From Pandoraea terrae (lineage in GTDB: Bacteria > Pseudomonadota > Gammaproteobacteria > Burkholderiales > Burkholderiaceae): DNA of 64,000 bases. The notes under the pieces were generated by a model, which was not told the origin of the DNA, did no database searches, and saw only the letters and a list, made by a program, of their open reading frames with translations. The stretch lies in contig NZ_CABPRZ010000012.1 of assembly GCF_902459695.1 (NCBI RefSeq), positions 1 to 64,000 on the forward strand, in the 5' to 3' direction. A program made the position numbers and the translations under genes. Shown piece by piece: positions 45,124 to 53,620 of the stretch; position 1 is the first letter of the stretch, and every line of letters starts with the position of its first letter.

Positions 45124-45149
45124 GCGGCAGGACCATTCGCTCACGCAAA

Positions 45150-45172
45150 ACGGGCCGCACGACGCGGCCCGT
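45150..45172. terminator. Bidirectional terminator between M20 peptidase and cheY-type gene
   Basis: Perfect 9-bp stem ACGGGCCGC / GCGGCCCGT with loop ACGAC. On the minus strand the stem is followed by TTTTGC, so it ends the signalling operon best; on the plus strand the trailing bases are ACTTC and termination would be weaker. It lies 26 bp past the M20 stop and 35 bp past the cheY stop. Confidence 0.75.
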
Positions 45173-45207
45173 ACTTCATGTGGCGCCGGAAAACCGACGG
45201 GCTCGCC

Positions 45208-45573
45208 TCAGCTTGCCAGTTTGCGGAACGTCTCCAGCACGGCGTCGCCCTTGAACGGCTTCACGATCCAGCCCTTGACGCCTGCCGCCTTGCCCCGCTC
45301 CTTCATCGCCGGGCTGCTTTCCGTGGTCAGCATGATGACGTTGACCGTCTTGTTCGCCAGCTCGCCGCGAATCTTCTCGACCATCGTCAGGCCGTCCATG
45401 TTCGGCATGTTCACGTCGCTGATCACCAGCTTGATGCCCGGCGCGGCGCGCAGCTTCGCCAGGCCATCCTTGCCGTCGACCGCCGTGTCGACATCGAGGC
45501 CGTTCTTGCGAAGGAAGCCGGCCACCTCGTCGCGCACCGTGCTCGAATCGTCCACTACCAGAATTTTCGACAT
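45208..45573 (-). CDS. CheY-like single-domain response regulator
   Basis: 121 residues, one receiver domain. Acidic pair in LVVDDSST, phospho-acceptor Asp in VISDVNMPNMDG (about 53), switch Thr/Ser in IMLTTESS and Lys in VKPFKGD. It has no output domain, so it works through protein contacts. Last gene of the five-gene signalling operon; probably phosphorylated by the Hpt-containing kinase at 47983. The gene ends close to a terminator. Confidence 0.93.
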   Translation of the reverse strand: MSKILVVDDSSTVRDEVAGFLRKNGLDVDTAVDGKDGLAKLRAAPGIKLVISDVNMPNMDGLTMVEKIRGELANKTVNVIMLTTESSPAMKERGKAAGVKGWIVKPFKGDAVLETFRKLAS

Positions 45574-45596
45574 TCGTTTTCTCCAAATTTCCAGAA

Positions 45597-46556
45597 TCAG
45601 AACAGTTCCAGCTCGCCTGCATCCACCATCGCATCGGCGTCGCTCGACAGTTCCTTGAAATCCTCAGGCGACCAGCTCAGACTGAACACGAAGCGCTGAT
45701 GCAACGTGACCATCCGGCCTGTCTTCTCGTCCGTCAATCGATACACGAAGCACAATTGCGGATTCTCCGTGCCGAACGAGATGTATTTCTGCTTGTGGTT
45801 GACCAGCAGCGGCACCTGCACCTGACTGACGGCCAGCACGTTCGCATCGCCCAGATAGCGGTTCTTGAACGCTCCCCACACCATATTCGTCAACTCGCCC
45901 AGCAGTCCGTTCAAGTCGCGGAAATCGGGCGTCCCGTCGCTCATGCGCTGCCGCTCGATCAAATCGAGCACCGGGGCTTCTTCCGCCTGCATCATCATGT
46001 AGCCGCGGCACCATGCGCTTTCCAGCGGAATCAGGCTGAAGACCTCGCCGAAAATGATCCGGTCACGCACGATGCATGGCGTGTCCCACGTGATCGTCTG
46101 ATCCTTGAACAGCCCGCTCAGCATCGATTCCGTAATCTCGGAGATGCCGCGCACGAGCGCATTCGGATAGTCGAGACTGAAGATGTATTCGTCGATCAGG
46201 CTGCGCAGCGGCGACATGTCGCTCGCCATGTACGCGCCGCACAACACCCGGCGCAAGCCTTGCGGCAGATCGTCGAGCGTGAGCGTTGCCGCGCGCCGCA
46301 TGATGATCGGCAACTCCGGGCGCACCGCATGAATCCGGATCGCCGTCTCCATGCTCTCTTCGAGCGAGCCGCCGTAGTCGTCGGCCAGCAGGATCGCGCC
46401 CAGATCGATATTCGAGCGCAGCACCGACAGCAGGCGGTTCTTGCGCACTTTCAGACCAATCAGGTTGTGCTCATGGCAAAACCGCTTGATCTCGCCGACA
46501 TGCTCCGGCCCGTTCTCCAGGATCAGGATCTTGCTGACCGGTTGATTCACATTCAT
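45597..46556 (-). CDS. Pseudo-receiver plus CheX/CheC-like phosphatase-type protein
   Basis: 319 residues from the ATG at 46556 (AGGGG upstream; a GTG at 46562 is possible). Residues about 8-130 look like a degenerate receiver (SKILILENGPEHVGEI, GAILLADDYGGSLEES) in which the phosphorylation pattern is not intact. The C-terminal part (about 160-310) has a CheX/CheC-like helix, LNGLLGELTNMVWGAFKNR, in place of the phosphatase motif (E-x3-N). It ends in AGELELF, the same tail as the next gene upstream. Possibly removes phosphate from the CheY encoded downstream. Confidence 0.65.
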   Translation of the reverse strand: MNVNQPVSKILILENGPEHVGEIKRFCHEHNLIGLKVRKNRLLSVLRSNIDLGAILLADDYGGSLEESMETAIRIHAVRPELPIIMRRAATLTLDDLPQGLRRVLCGAYMASDMSPLRSLIDEYIFSLDYPNALVRGISEITESMLSGLFKDQTITWDTPCIVRDRIIFGEVFSLIPLESAWCRGYMMMQAEEAPVLDLIERQRMSDGTPDFRDLNGLLGELTNMVWGAFKNRYLGDANVLAVSQVQVPLLVNHKQKYISFGTENPQLCFVYRLTDEKTGRMVTLHQRFVFSLSWSPEDFKELSSDADAMVDAGELELF

Positions 46557-46623
46557 TTCCACTACCCCTTTTGCTTCCCTTTGGCGTTTCCTGCCATTTG
46601 CACCACAACTTGCGCAAAGACCA

Positions 46624-47160
46624 TCAAAACAGTTCCAGTTCGCCGCTCGCTTCCTCGTCCATCCGCACGTCTGCGTGAAAATCGATCGGCGCGTGCGCGC
46701 AGACGCACAGCGTTGCCGCCAACTTCACGTCGTCGTTGATCGTTACCGAGTAGGACGCGACGTGATTCGGCTTGAGTTCATGCAGATGGGCAACGCACTT
46801 GGCGCTCAGCACGTACGGCGTGGACATGCCCAGATCCGGAAAATAGTTCAGCAGCTCCTGGTTCATCGCGCCGCAGCAGAGATTGCAGATCTCAAGAAAG
46901 ACTTCCCGGAACGAACCTTCGGCGCCTTCCTTCAGGAAATACGCGCGGGTCGTATCGTCTTCATCGAAATGCAGGATCAACACGAGCCGGAAGAGAATTG
47001 ACGAAATCGTCAGCACGGCCAGTTCGTCGCCTGCGGTATTCGCCTGCGCGGACGTCAGCGGTGTGATCTGGCACACATCGCCCGACGTGAGCGGCAGCCG
47101 CGACCGGGCCGCCTTGTGGAAAATACGTTCGATGCTGTCCTTCGCGTGCGTGCTGATCAC
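46624..47160 (-). CDS. CheC/CheX-like chemotaxis phosphatase family protein
   Basis: 178 residues from a GTG at 47160. A single CheX-like domain: EVFLEICNLCCGAMNQELLNYFPDLGMSTPY (in part), where E-x2-N-x2-C-G-A-x-N-x2-L resembles the E..N phosphatase helix, and the C-terminal half LHELKPNHVASYSV. It ends SGELELF, matching the tail of the gene at 45597. Both lie in the same operon, and the shared tail may be a docking peptide for a common partner such as CheY. Family assignment is by pattern, moderately sure. Confidence 0.6.
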   Translation of the reverse strand: MISTHAKDSIERIFHKAARSRLPLTSGDVCQITPLTSAQANTAGDELAVLTISSILFRLVLILHFDEDDTTRAYFLKEGAEGSFREVFLEICNLCCGAMNQELLNYFPDLGMSTPYVLSAKCVAHLHELKPNHVASYSVTINDDVKLAATLCVCAHAPIDFHADVRMDEEASGELELF

Positions 47161-47199
47161 GTTGATGCTCGTTGAATGCGCAAAATGCCGGTCTGCCGC

Positions 47200-47919
47200 T
47201 CAGTGCAGACGCGATTGAAACTGCGTGGCCATCGCCTCGACACTCGACAGCGATGCGGCGATCATCTTGCCGCCCGCCTGAATGTCCTGAAACGTGGCGG
47301 TCGTGGTCACGTCGTTGCGGTGCAGGCTGTCGCGATAGCTCTTCGACAGCTCCTCCGAGCGTGCCGCGAGCGCCCGCACCTCGCTCGCCACGACCGCGAA
47401 GCCACGGCCTGCCGTCCCTGCCCGCGCGGCTTCGATCGATGCGTTCAGCGACACGATCACCACATGGCGCACGATCGACGACAGCTCCTGATTCTTCGCG
47501 TGCATATCCTGGTTCTGCGTCATCAGCGAGATCATCTGCTCGTGCCAGCGCTCGAACGTGGCCGCAAGACTCTTCAGGCGCGCCGCTTCGCCGGCGATGC
47601 GCCGGGCGTCGTCAGCCCAGTGAGCCTTGTCGGCGATCGCGGCGTCCATCGCGGCGCGCGCCTCGTCCACCAGCGTCATTTGCTTCGCCAGGTCCTCGCG
47701 AAGCTGCGCGATCTCGGCTTCCTGCGCGGCCGCCTGCTGCTCGATCTCCGTCACACGGGCGCAATCTGCGGCTTGCGCGCGTTTCACCGTTTCGATCTTC
47801 GCGGCGGCGTCCGAGCGCATTTGCGCCGCCACCCGGCCGTGCGCCCTGCGGTGTGCGACGAACGCCACAATAGCGGTTACGGCGACACCGGCCGCCAAGG
47901 CCATGAGAGACGATTCCAT
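47200..47919 (-). CDS. Sensorless mini-chemoreceptor (methyl-accepting signalling domain only)
   Basis: 239 residues from the ATG at 47919. One N-terminal TM helix (about 7-24), then a long coiled coil (about 35-150) and the conserved receptor hairpin: LNASIEAARAGTAGRGFAVVASEVRALAARS (in part), the tip region that in chemoreceptors binds CheW and CheA. The periplasmic sensor, HAMP and most of the methylation helices are missing. Between the CheC-like gene and the kinase in one operon, it may organise the complex with the membrane kinase. Confidence 0.82.
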   Translation of the reverse strand: MESSLMALAAGVAVTAIVAFVAHRRAHGRVAAQMRSDAAAKIETVKRAQAADCARVTEIEQQAAAQEAEIAQLREDLAKQMTLVDEARAAMDAAIADKAHWADDARRIAGEAARLKSLAATFERWHEQMISLMTQNQDMHAKNQELSSIVRHVVIVSLNASIEAARAGTAGRGFAVVASEVRALAARSEELSKSYRDSLHRNDVTTTATFQDIQAGGKMIAASLSSVEAMATQFQSRLH

Positions 47920-47982
47920 CACCGTTGAACTACCTCGTATTCACGATTCACGTGTATTTGCCGCGATAACGACCTCGCCGCA

Positions 47983-50421
47983 TCAGGCCGGCGAAGCGGA
48001 CGGTTTGCCCGCGGCCCCTGCCGGTGCGCCTGTCGATCCGCCCGCTGGTTCTGAACGCTGTGGGTGATGCTTTGCGCCGGCGACATCGAAGCTGTCCACG
48101 GCAAAGCTGTCCGGAAGGCACACGACCGTCTGGAATTGCCGGAACGCCGCGCCCGTATGGTCGTCGGTGAAATGGAGTTCGATGCGGCCATGCTCGCGCT
48201 TGAGGAAGTCCTGCACCGCGTCCATCCCGACACCCCGACCGGAGACCTCGGTGACCGCATTGGCCGTCGAGAAGCCGGGACGGAAAATGAACTGCGCGAT
48301 GGTTTCATCCGTCACCGCGTCGTTTGCGCCGATCCAGCCTCGCTCCACGGCGATGCCGCGAATCCGATGCAGCGCGAGGCCACGGCCGTCGTCGCTCATC
48401 GTGATCTGCAGGACATGGTTGTCGATGCCGACTTCGATATCGATCGTGCCGGCCGCCGGCTTGCCCTGCGTGAGGCGCGCGTCGGCCGTCTCGATGCCGT
48501 GATCCATCGAATTACGCAGCAGGTGCATGAACACGTTGTTCAGGACGTCGGCGCCGTGCGCTTGCAGACGGTAGCCGTTGTCATCGATGCGCACGACCGG
48601 CGTGCCCTTGCCCAATTCGCCGGCCAGCGACGGCAGCGAATCGAGCACGCCCGACAGCGCTTCTTCCACGCTTTCCGTGCCGAGCAGACGCAGCGTCTGG
48701 CGCACCGTATCGCGCATCGAGAGCAGATCGCCAAGATCGCCGCTATTGACCGATTCGAGCAGACGCAGGCTGGCGTGGATATGCTCCTTGTCGACCGTCA
48801 GGTAACGATCGGCGCCGGCCGAACCCGCCGAGCCGCCCGGGCCCTTGCGCCCCAGGCTCACTTCGTTGATGCGTGCGTAGCTTTCGATGGCTTCCTTCAC
48901 GCGCGCCAGTTCTTCCATCAGGCTGTCCTGATCCCACTCGTGCGACGCTTCCGGTTCGCGAAGTTCGTGATAGCGCTGTTCGGTTTCGTGAACCACGTTG
49001 GTCAGATGCTGCAGGTTGTAGGTGCGCGCATTGCCCTTGATCGTGTGCATGTTACGGAACAGTTCCGCAATCGCTTCCATGTCGGCTTGCGAGTGCTTGC
49101 GGATGATCCGTTCGTTTGCATGGACGAAGTTCGACGAACTTTCGATGAACTGGTGGAACTTCTCCTGACTCACCGCCAGGATTTCGCCGATCATTTCCAG
49201 ATGACGCCGCTGTTCGCCCGCCTCCTGTGCGAGAGCGCGCAGTTCGGTGACGTCGCGAACACAGAGCATCAGGCGGTTGATGACGTCGTCTTCGTCGGTG
49301 ATTGCCGACCAGCTCAGGTCGAGGATTTTCACGCGGCCATCGGGCATGCGCTTTTCAATTTCGCCCACGAGCAGATGCTGATTGAATGCGAAGTTGATGG
49401 CATCCTGTCCGAGGCACGCGTGGGTGGCGGCGTCGATTTGCGAGAGCGCATCGGCGCCGAGTTCGGTGTCTGCGAACACGAGATCCATCATCGGACGCCC
49501 GGCGATATCGTTCGTCTCGAAGATGGCTTCGAGATAGGCCGAGTATTCCGAATGCACCACGGCGCCATCGACGATCGTCAGAATCCCCTGCTGCATGTTC
49601 TGCAACATCGCCTGAATGTCGGCGGTCTTCTGCTTCAGTTGGGCGGAGCTTTCCTGAATCTTTTCGATCATGCCGTTGAACGCGACGATCGAATGGCCGA
49701 TTTCGTCCATGCGTCCGACCGGCACGCGGCGCGTGAAGTCCTGGCTCGTCGCAATCTCGCTCATCATCGCCTGCATGCGCGACAGCGGACGCGTGATCTG
49801 GCGGTACAGCAGCGAACCGATGACCGTAAGCATCAGGATTGCGATGCCGGTGACCACGCCGATGGCGGTGGACGTTGTCGCGAGCGATCCATTCAACGTT
49901 GCGATGGCTTCGTCTTTCTGGCGATTCTTCTCAACGCGCAGCGTATTGACGACGCCTTCGAGTTCATCGCGATACTGTGCGACGTTGGCGAAGAGAAGGG
50001 CCTGCGCGAGTTCGTTCTTGCCCGCCGCTTTCATCTTGGCGGTGTCGTCGATCGCGTTGAAATAGTTCTGTACGCTCTCGCGCGCCTGCACGATCAGGCC
50101 CTTCTGGGCCTGCGATTCGGCGCTGTCGGCCTGCTTGTCGAGCGCGGAATCAATGGCGGCGTGCTTGGCCTTCAGGTCCTGCTGCGCTTGCGCCACGACG
50201 GTGTCGTCGGGGGCATACACGAGCGTCATGGTGGCGAGCTGCACGCCTTTGACTTGCGAGACGAGATCGGCGGAAGCGAGCGCGCTGGGAACGACGCCTT
50301 CGGTGACCTGCTTGACTTGCGATGCGCTGGCGCGCGTACGGTAGACGGCGTACCCGCCGATGGCCGCGAGCGCGACGAACGTCAGGAGCACCAGAAGCGT
50401 AATGCGGTGGCGAATGGTCAT
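47983..50421 (-). CDS. Membrane-bound CheA-like kinase: 4HB sensor, HAMP, PAS-like, Hpt and HATPase
   Basis: 812 residues. TM1 about 7-27; periplasmic four-helix bundle about 30-185; TM2 about 188-206; HAMP about 205-262; a PAS-like domain about 270-395; Hpt with phospho-acceptor His459 in MHTIKGNAR; and a CheA-type HATPase with N-box HLLRNSMDHGIE (633-644), G1 SDDGRG (676-681) and GFSTANAV...GRGVGMD (716-734). A C-terminal CheW-like (P5) regulatory domain is absent; the tail (about 785-812) is Pro/Ala/Gly-rich. Thus it joins a chemoreceptor-type input directly to a CheA-type Hpt/ATPase core. First gene of the operon. Phosphotransfer to the operon's CheY is likely but not shown. Confidence 0.85.
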   Translation of the reverse strand: MTIRHRITLLVLLTFVALAAIGGYAVYRTRASASQVKQVTEGVVPSALASADLVSQVKGVQLATMTLVYAPDDTVVAQAQQDLKAKHAAIDSALDKQADSAESQAQKGLIVQARESVQNYFNAIDDTAKMKAAGKNELAQALLFANVAQYRDELEGVVNTLRVEKNRQKDEAIATLNGSLATTSTAIGVVTGIAILMLTVIGSLLYRQITRPLSRMQAMMSEIATSQDFTRRVPVGRMDEIGHSIVAFNGMIEKIQESSAQLKQKTADIQAMLQNMQQGILTIVDGAVVHSEYSAYLEAIFETNDIAGRPMMDLVFADTELGADALSQIDAATHACLGQDAINFAFNQHLLVGEIEKRMPDGRVKILDLSWSAITDEDDVINRLMLCVRDVTELRALAQEAGEQRRHLEMIGEILAVSQEKFHQFIESSSNFVHANERIIRKHSQADMEAIAELFRNMHTIKGNARTYNLQHLTNVVHETEQRYHELREPEASHEWDQDSLMEELARVKEAIESYARINEVSLGRKGPGGSAGSAGADRYLTVDKEHIHASLRLLESVNSGDLGDLLSMRDTVRQTLRLLGTESVEEALSGVLDSLPSLAGELGKGTPVVRIDDNGYRLQAHGADVLNNVFMHLLRNSMDHGIETADARLTQGKPAAGTIDIEVGIDNHVLQITMSDDGRGLALHRIRGIAVERGWIGANDAVTDETIAQFIFRPGFSTANAVTEVSGRGVGMDAVQDFLKREHGRIELHFTDDHTGAAFRQFQTVVCLPDSFAVDSFDVAGAKHHPQRSEPAGGSTGAPAGAAGKPSASPA

Positions 50422-50605
50422 GTCGGCAAACCTTCTGATCTGGTCCGGCGAAACGCGCCTCTTGCCGCAGCCCCGTTCGCCGTTGGAATTTTTCTTACAT
50501 CGTTGTACTTTGATTTTTAACAGCGGAATGTGACGGGCAGATGACTATCGTCGATACGTCACGAATGATCTCGCCTGATTAGCGATGCTGATGATCCATT
50601 ACGGC

Positions 50606-51781
50606 TCAGTCGATGGTTCGTTGCCGTGCCGCCAAGTAAAAGACCAGTATCGCGCCGGTGCTACATATCGCCATGACGATCAGGAGCGATCGTGCGGAGT
50701 CATCGTGTAAAGCAGCCGTCGCTATTGCGCTGAGCGTGCCCAAGACAAATAGCATGGTCCCCATCAGCGCTGAGGCGGCTCCCGCGTTCTCCGCATGGTT
50801 GGACAACGCGATCGCTGCGGCATTGGGTGCGACAAAGCCGATGCTTGAGAGGAACAGGAATAGACCGATAAGCAATATCCAAATACTCGGATCGGAATCC
50901 AGACCGGCAGCCGCCAAACCTAGCCCGGCGGGAAGCCATAAGGCCCTTTCGACGATACGCGCCAGCGCGAGTCGTGAAGTCAGGACAGCGTTCAACTGGG
51001 CGGCGACGATCATGCCAAGCGAATTCGCGGCAAATACCCAACTGTAATGCCGAGGCGAGAGCCCATACACATTCATCAGCACGGCGGCAGAACCGGAGAT
51101 ATAGGCATACATGCCGCCTTGTAAAAGCCCGTTGCATAGCGTGTAGACCACGAATTGCCGATCGCCCAGCAAACGCCCATAATTGCGCGCGATGCCCAGC
51201 CACGAAAACCGGGACGTGGTGTTCGCCTCACGCGTCTCCCGCATCCAGAAATGAATGGCCGTCAGACATAGTGCGCCAAACAGGCCCATGCCGCCGAACA
51301 CGGCTCGCCAACCCCACTGCTGGAATACCGCGGCGCCAAGAAGTGGCGCCAACAGCGGGGCCACACTCACGACCAGCATCAGCAATGAAAATGCGCGCGC
51401 CGCCCCAACGGCGTTCGTACGATCCCGCACGATTGCGCGCGCAATCACCATCCCCGCGCAACCGCCCAAGCCTTGAAGAAACCGCAGACAAATGAACGGA
51501 ACCGCGCTATCCACGAGCGCGCAGGCGACGGAACTGCATCCGTAGAGCCAAAGGCCTACATATAGCGGAGGCTTTCTACCGTGGCGATCGCTCAACGGCC
51601 CATAGAGCAACTGTCCAACAAGCAACCCAACCAAGTAGCTGACCACGGACAGTTGTACGGTTTGCCCTTCTGAACCGAATTCTCGGGCCATAAATGGGGC
51701 GCTTGGCAAATACATGTCGATCGAGAGCGGGCCGATCGCGCATAGGGCGCCGAGCAGCAGAAGCCAACCATGCCGCTTCAT
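50606..51781 (-). CDS. Bcr/CflA-type MFS exporter
   Basis: 391 residues from the ATG at 51781; a GTG at 51802 is the alternative. Twelve TM helices with DHA1 hallmarks: GPLSIDMYLPSAPFM in helix 1, loop GPLSDRHGRKPPLYVGL (in part), and MVIARAIVRDRT in helix 4-5. Family members export drugs, sulfonamides, or made compounds. It starts 4 bp after the dioxygenase stop, so the three leftward genes form one unit. The exporter may expel the product of the two upstream enzymes. Confidence 0.87.
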   Translation of the reverse strand: MKRHGWLLLLGALCAIGPLSIDMYLPSAPFMAREFGSEGQTVQLSVVSYLVGLLVGQLLYGPLSDRHGRKPPLYVGLWLYGCSSVACALVDSAVPFICLRFLQGLGGCAGMVIARAIVRDRTNAVGAARAFSLLMLVVSVAPLLAPLLGAAVFQQWGWRAVFGGMGLFGALCLTAIHFWMRETREANTTSRFSWLGIARNYGRLLGDRQFVVYTLCNGLLQGGMYAYISGSAAVLMNVYGLSPRHYSWVFAANSLGMIVAAQLNAVLTSRLALARIVERALWLPAGLGLAAAGLDSDPSIWILLIGLFLFLSSIGFVAPNAAAIALSNHAENAGAASALMGTMLFVLGTLSAIATAALHDDSARSLLIVMAICSTGAILVFYLAARQRTID

Positions 51782-51785
51782 CGGC

Positions 51786-52595
51786 TTATTTGAAACGCGC
51801 ACCCGTAGCGTTTTGCACTGATTGCATGCACCGGCTTCTCAGTGCCTGCCCTGCGGTCGGGTTAAGCGGAGCAACGTGATCCCAATGGCCATGGGAGTCC
51901 TCGCCGCTGACCAGCCACGTGTAAGCTGGGCGCACGGGAGGCGTGACCTCGGGAGCGACATAGCGGGAGACCAATCCAATGCGAGCCCGGTCACTGGCAT
52001 TGGGACCCGATGCGTGGTACAGCAACGGATGGTGAATGGAAAACTCTCCGGCGGCCAGGTTGACCGGCACAGCCTCATCCTCGTCGACGGAAACGCAAAT
52101 TTCTTGCGCGCGCGTCAGCATATTGTGCCGGCACGGCCTTTCGGCATGGGGCAAGAGCCTGGTATGGCTCCCCGGGAGAACGCGCATGCCGCCGTTGCCT
52201 TCATTGGCATGGGTGAGCGCCAACCATGTGGTCACCAGCGGAATAGTTCGGAGATCATCGTAGTGGTGCCGCCAATAATACAAATCTTGGTGCCAGGAGA
52301 AGAAGTTCGACGTATTGGGCGCCTTGGTATTGAACTCGCTTACCCACACGAGCACGTTAGGTCCGATGACACTTCTGACGGCATCGAGCACTATCGGATG
52401 CGCAACGAGTTGTGCTATCCACGGGTGTAATAAATGCCCGAATACGCGCTGCTCACCTTCAGCCACCACCTTGCCGGGGTCGCACAGACGCAAATAGTGC
52501 TCTTGCGCCTGACACACCTCCGATTCCGAAAGGGCCTGTAAAGGGAAGATGATTCCATGCTGACGATAGTCGGTGAGAAATTGCTTCGCGTTCAT
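51786..52595 (-). CDS. Phytanoyl-CoA dioxygenase (PhyH) family Fe(II)/2-oxoglutarate enzyme
   Basis: 269 residues from the ATG at 52595, preceded by GGGGGAT; longer upstream frame overlaps the glycosyltransferase. The iron-binding facial triad is visible: His-x-Asp in FSWHQDLYYW and the distal His in HHPLLYHASGPN, with a 2-oxoglutarate-binding Arg in DRARIGLVSRYV. Enzymes of this group hydroxylate or otherwise oxidise small molecules. The start overlaps the upstream stop as ATGA, implying translational coupling. Substrate unknown; probably a tailoring step. Confidence 0.88.
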   Translation of the reverse strand: MNAKQFLTDYRQHGIIFPLQALSESEVCQAQEHYLRLCDPGKVVAEGEQRVFGHLLHPWIAQLVAHPIVLDAVRSVIGPNVLVWVSEFNTKAPNTSNFFSWHQDLYYWRHHYDDLRTIPLVTTWLALTHANEGNGGMRVLPGSHTRLLPHAERPCRHNMLTRAQEICVSVDEDEAVPVNLAAGEFSIHHPLLYHASGPNASDRARIGLVSRYVAPEVTPPVRPAYTWLVSGEDSHGHWDHVAPLNPTAGQALRSRCMQSVQNATGARFK

Positions 52596-53620
52596 GCGAT
52601 GGATCCCCCAGTACAGAGATGATGAATCTGTGAGGCTCTGATAGTCGTGGTGTGCTGGCCGGCGACCTTGCGCATGGCGTTTTCGACGGTGCGCTTCCAG
52701 AATGCATCGCCACACAGGTAGGCATCGCGCACGGCGACGGTGTCCTCTATGACATGAAGCAGATCGGTGCCAACGTAGTCCTCTCCCTCAACGAAGCCGA
52801 GCGCAGTCAGTCGCGCTCCGAGTGATGCGCGCTCGGCGATCACAAGGCACCCTGCCGCCATCCCTTCGAATACTTTCGCGACGAGATAGCCAAAGACCGA
52901 GCCGCAGACCAGCATTGCGGGGTGGCTACGCAACAAAGCGGCATAGCCTTCTCGGCCCAGACGCGCCAATGCAACTGGATCGGCGCGCATGGTGTTCGCC
53001 CGGTCTCCGGGATAGCCCGGGTAGCCGGGATGATCCACGACCTGACAGACGGATTCGGGGAGTTTGATTCCGCAGAACTGCCGAAACGGATATGGCCAGG
53101 TGCGGGAACCGGACAGCAGTGCGCGATCCGACGAAGGGGACGGAGCCGCCCGGAAGTATGAGGCTGCTGCGTGAGGTGTCCATTCGACCTTTGAACTGGC
53201 CACCTCCGGATACCATTGCAGCAATTTGTCCGGATACGTTGCAAGAATCCGGTCTGCCCAGAGAAAGGCGCGCAGTCGCTGTTGGCGGCGATGCATGGTG
53301 AAATGGTGCACGTCGTCGCAAAACACCATGCGTCGGACCGAGCTCGGGAGCGCATTCAACGCATCAGCATTGCGCTCGATTAACTCATAGGGCTCCCACA
53401 GCAAGACAACCTGCGCGTCGCGTATCGCCGACAGGATGGCGGCATCGTCAGACTCGCCGATGACCAGCTTGGTCCATCCGTAGGTCACCAACGACTGCTG
53501 CATTTCGTAAAACTCAAGCGAGATGTAGTTTTCCCATCCCGCCGGAACGCACAACACCCATTTCCCTTTTTCGATAGTTGGATCTTTGACCACCCTATCT
53601 GACGCTTGATAACTGCTCAT
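52592..53620 (-). CDS. CgeB-like/GT4-type glycosyltransferase family protein
   Basis: 342 residues from the ATG at 53620 with GAGGGA six bases upstream. The C-terminal half resembles the CgeB/Glycos_transf_1_2 domain, with FGYLVAKVFEGMAAGCLVIAE (in part) and LTALGFVEGEDYVG, the E-G-x-A-A-G-C donor-site region. The N-terminal half (about 20-150) contains a Rossmann-like stretch, VVLLWEPYELIERN, and VRRMVFCDDVHHF. Together with the coupled PhyH enzyme and MFS exporter it suggests a small molecule made, oxidised and exported. The donor and acceptor cannot be deduced. Confidence 0.7.
   Translation of the reverse strand: MSSYQASDRVVKDPTIEKGKWVLCVPAGWENYISLEFYEMQQSLVTYGWTKLVIGESDDAAILSAIRDAQVVLLWEPYELIERNADALNALPSSVRRMVFCDDVHHFTMHRRQQRLRAFLWADRILATYPDKLLQWYPEVASSKVEWTPHAAASYFRAAPSPSSDRALLSGSRTWPYPFRQFCGIKLPESVCQVVDHPGYPGYPGDRANTMRADPVALARLGREGYAALLRSHPAMLVCGSVFGYLVAKVFEGMAAGCLVIAERASLGARLTALGFVEGEDYVGTDLLHVIEDTVAVRDAYLCGDAFWKRTVENAMRKVAGQHTTTIRASQIHHLCTGGSIA

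Noticed and set aside
48064-50520. 818-codon plus-strand open frame opposite the membrane kinase
   Set aside because: It is the antisense of a well-supported kinase (TM, HAMP, Hpt, ATPase motifs); the plus-strand translation is rich in His and Arg without domains, as usual for mirrored frames in high-GC DNA.
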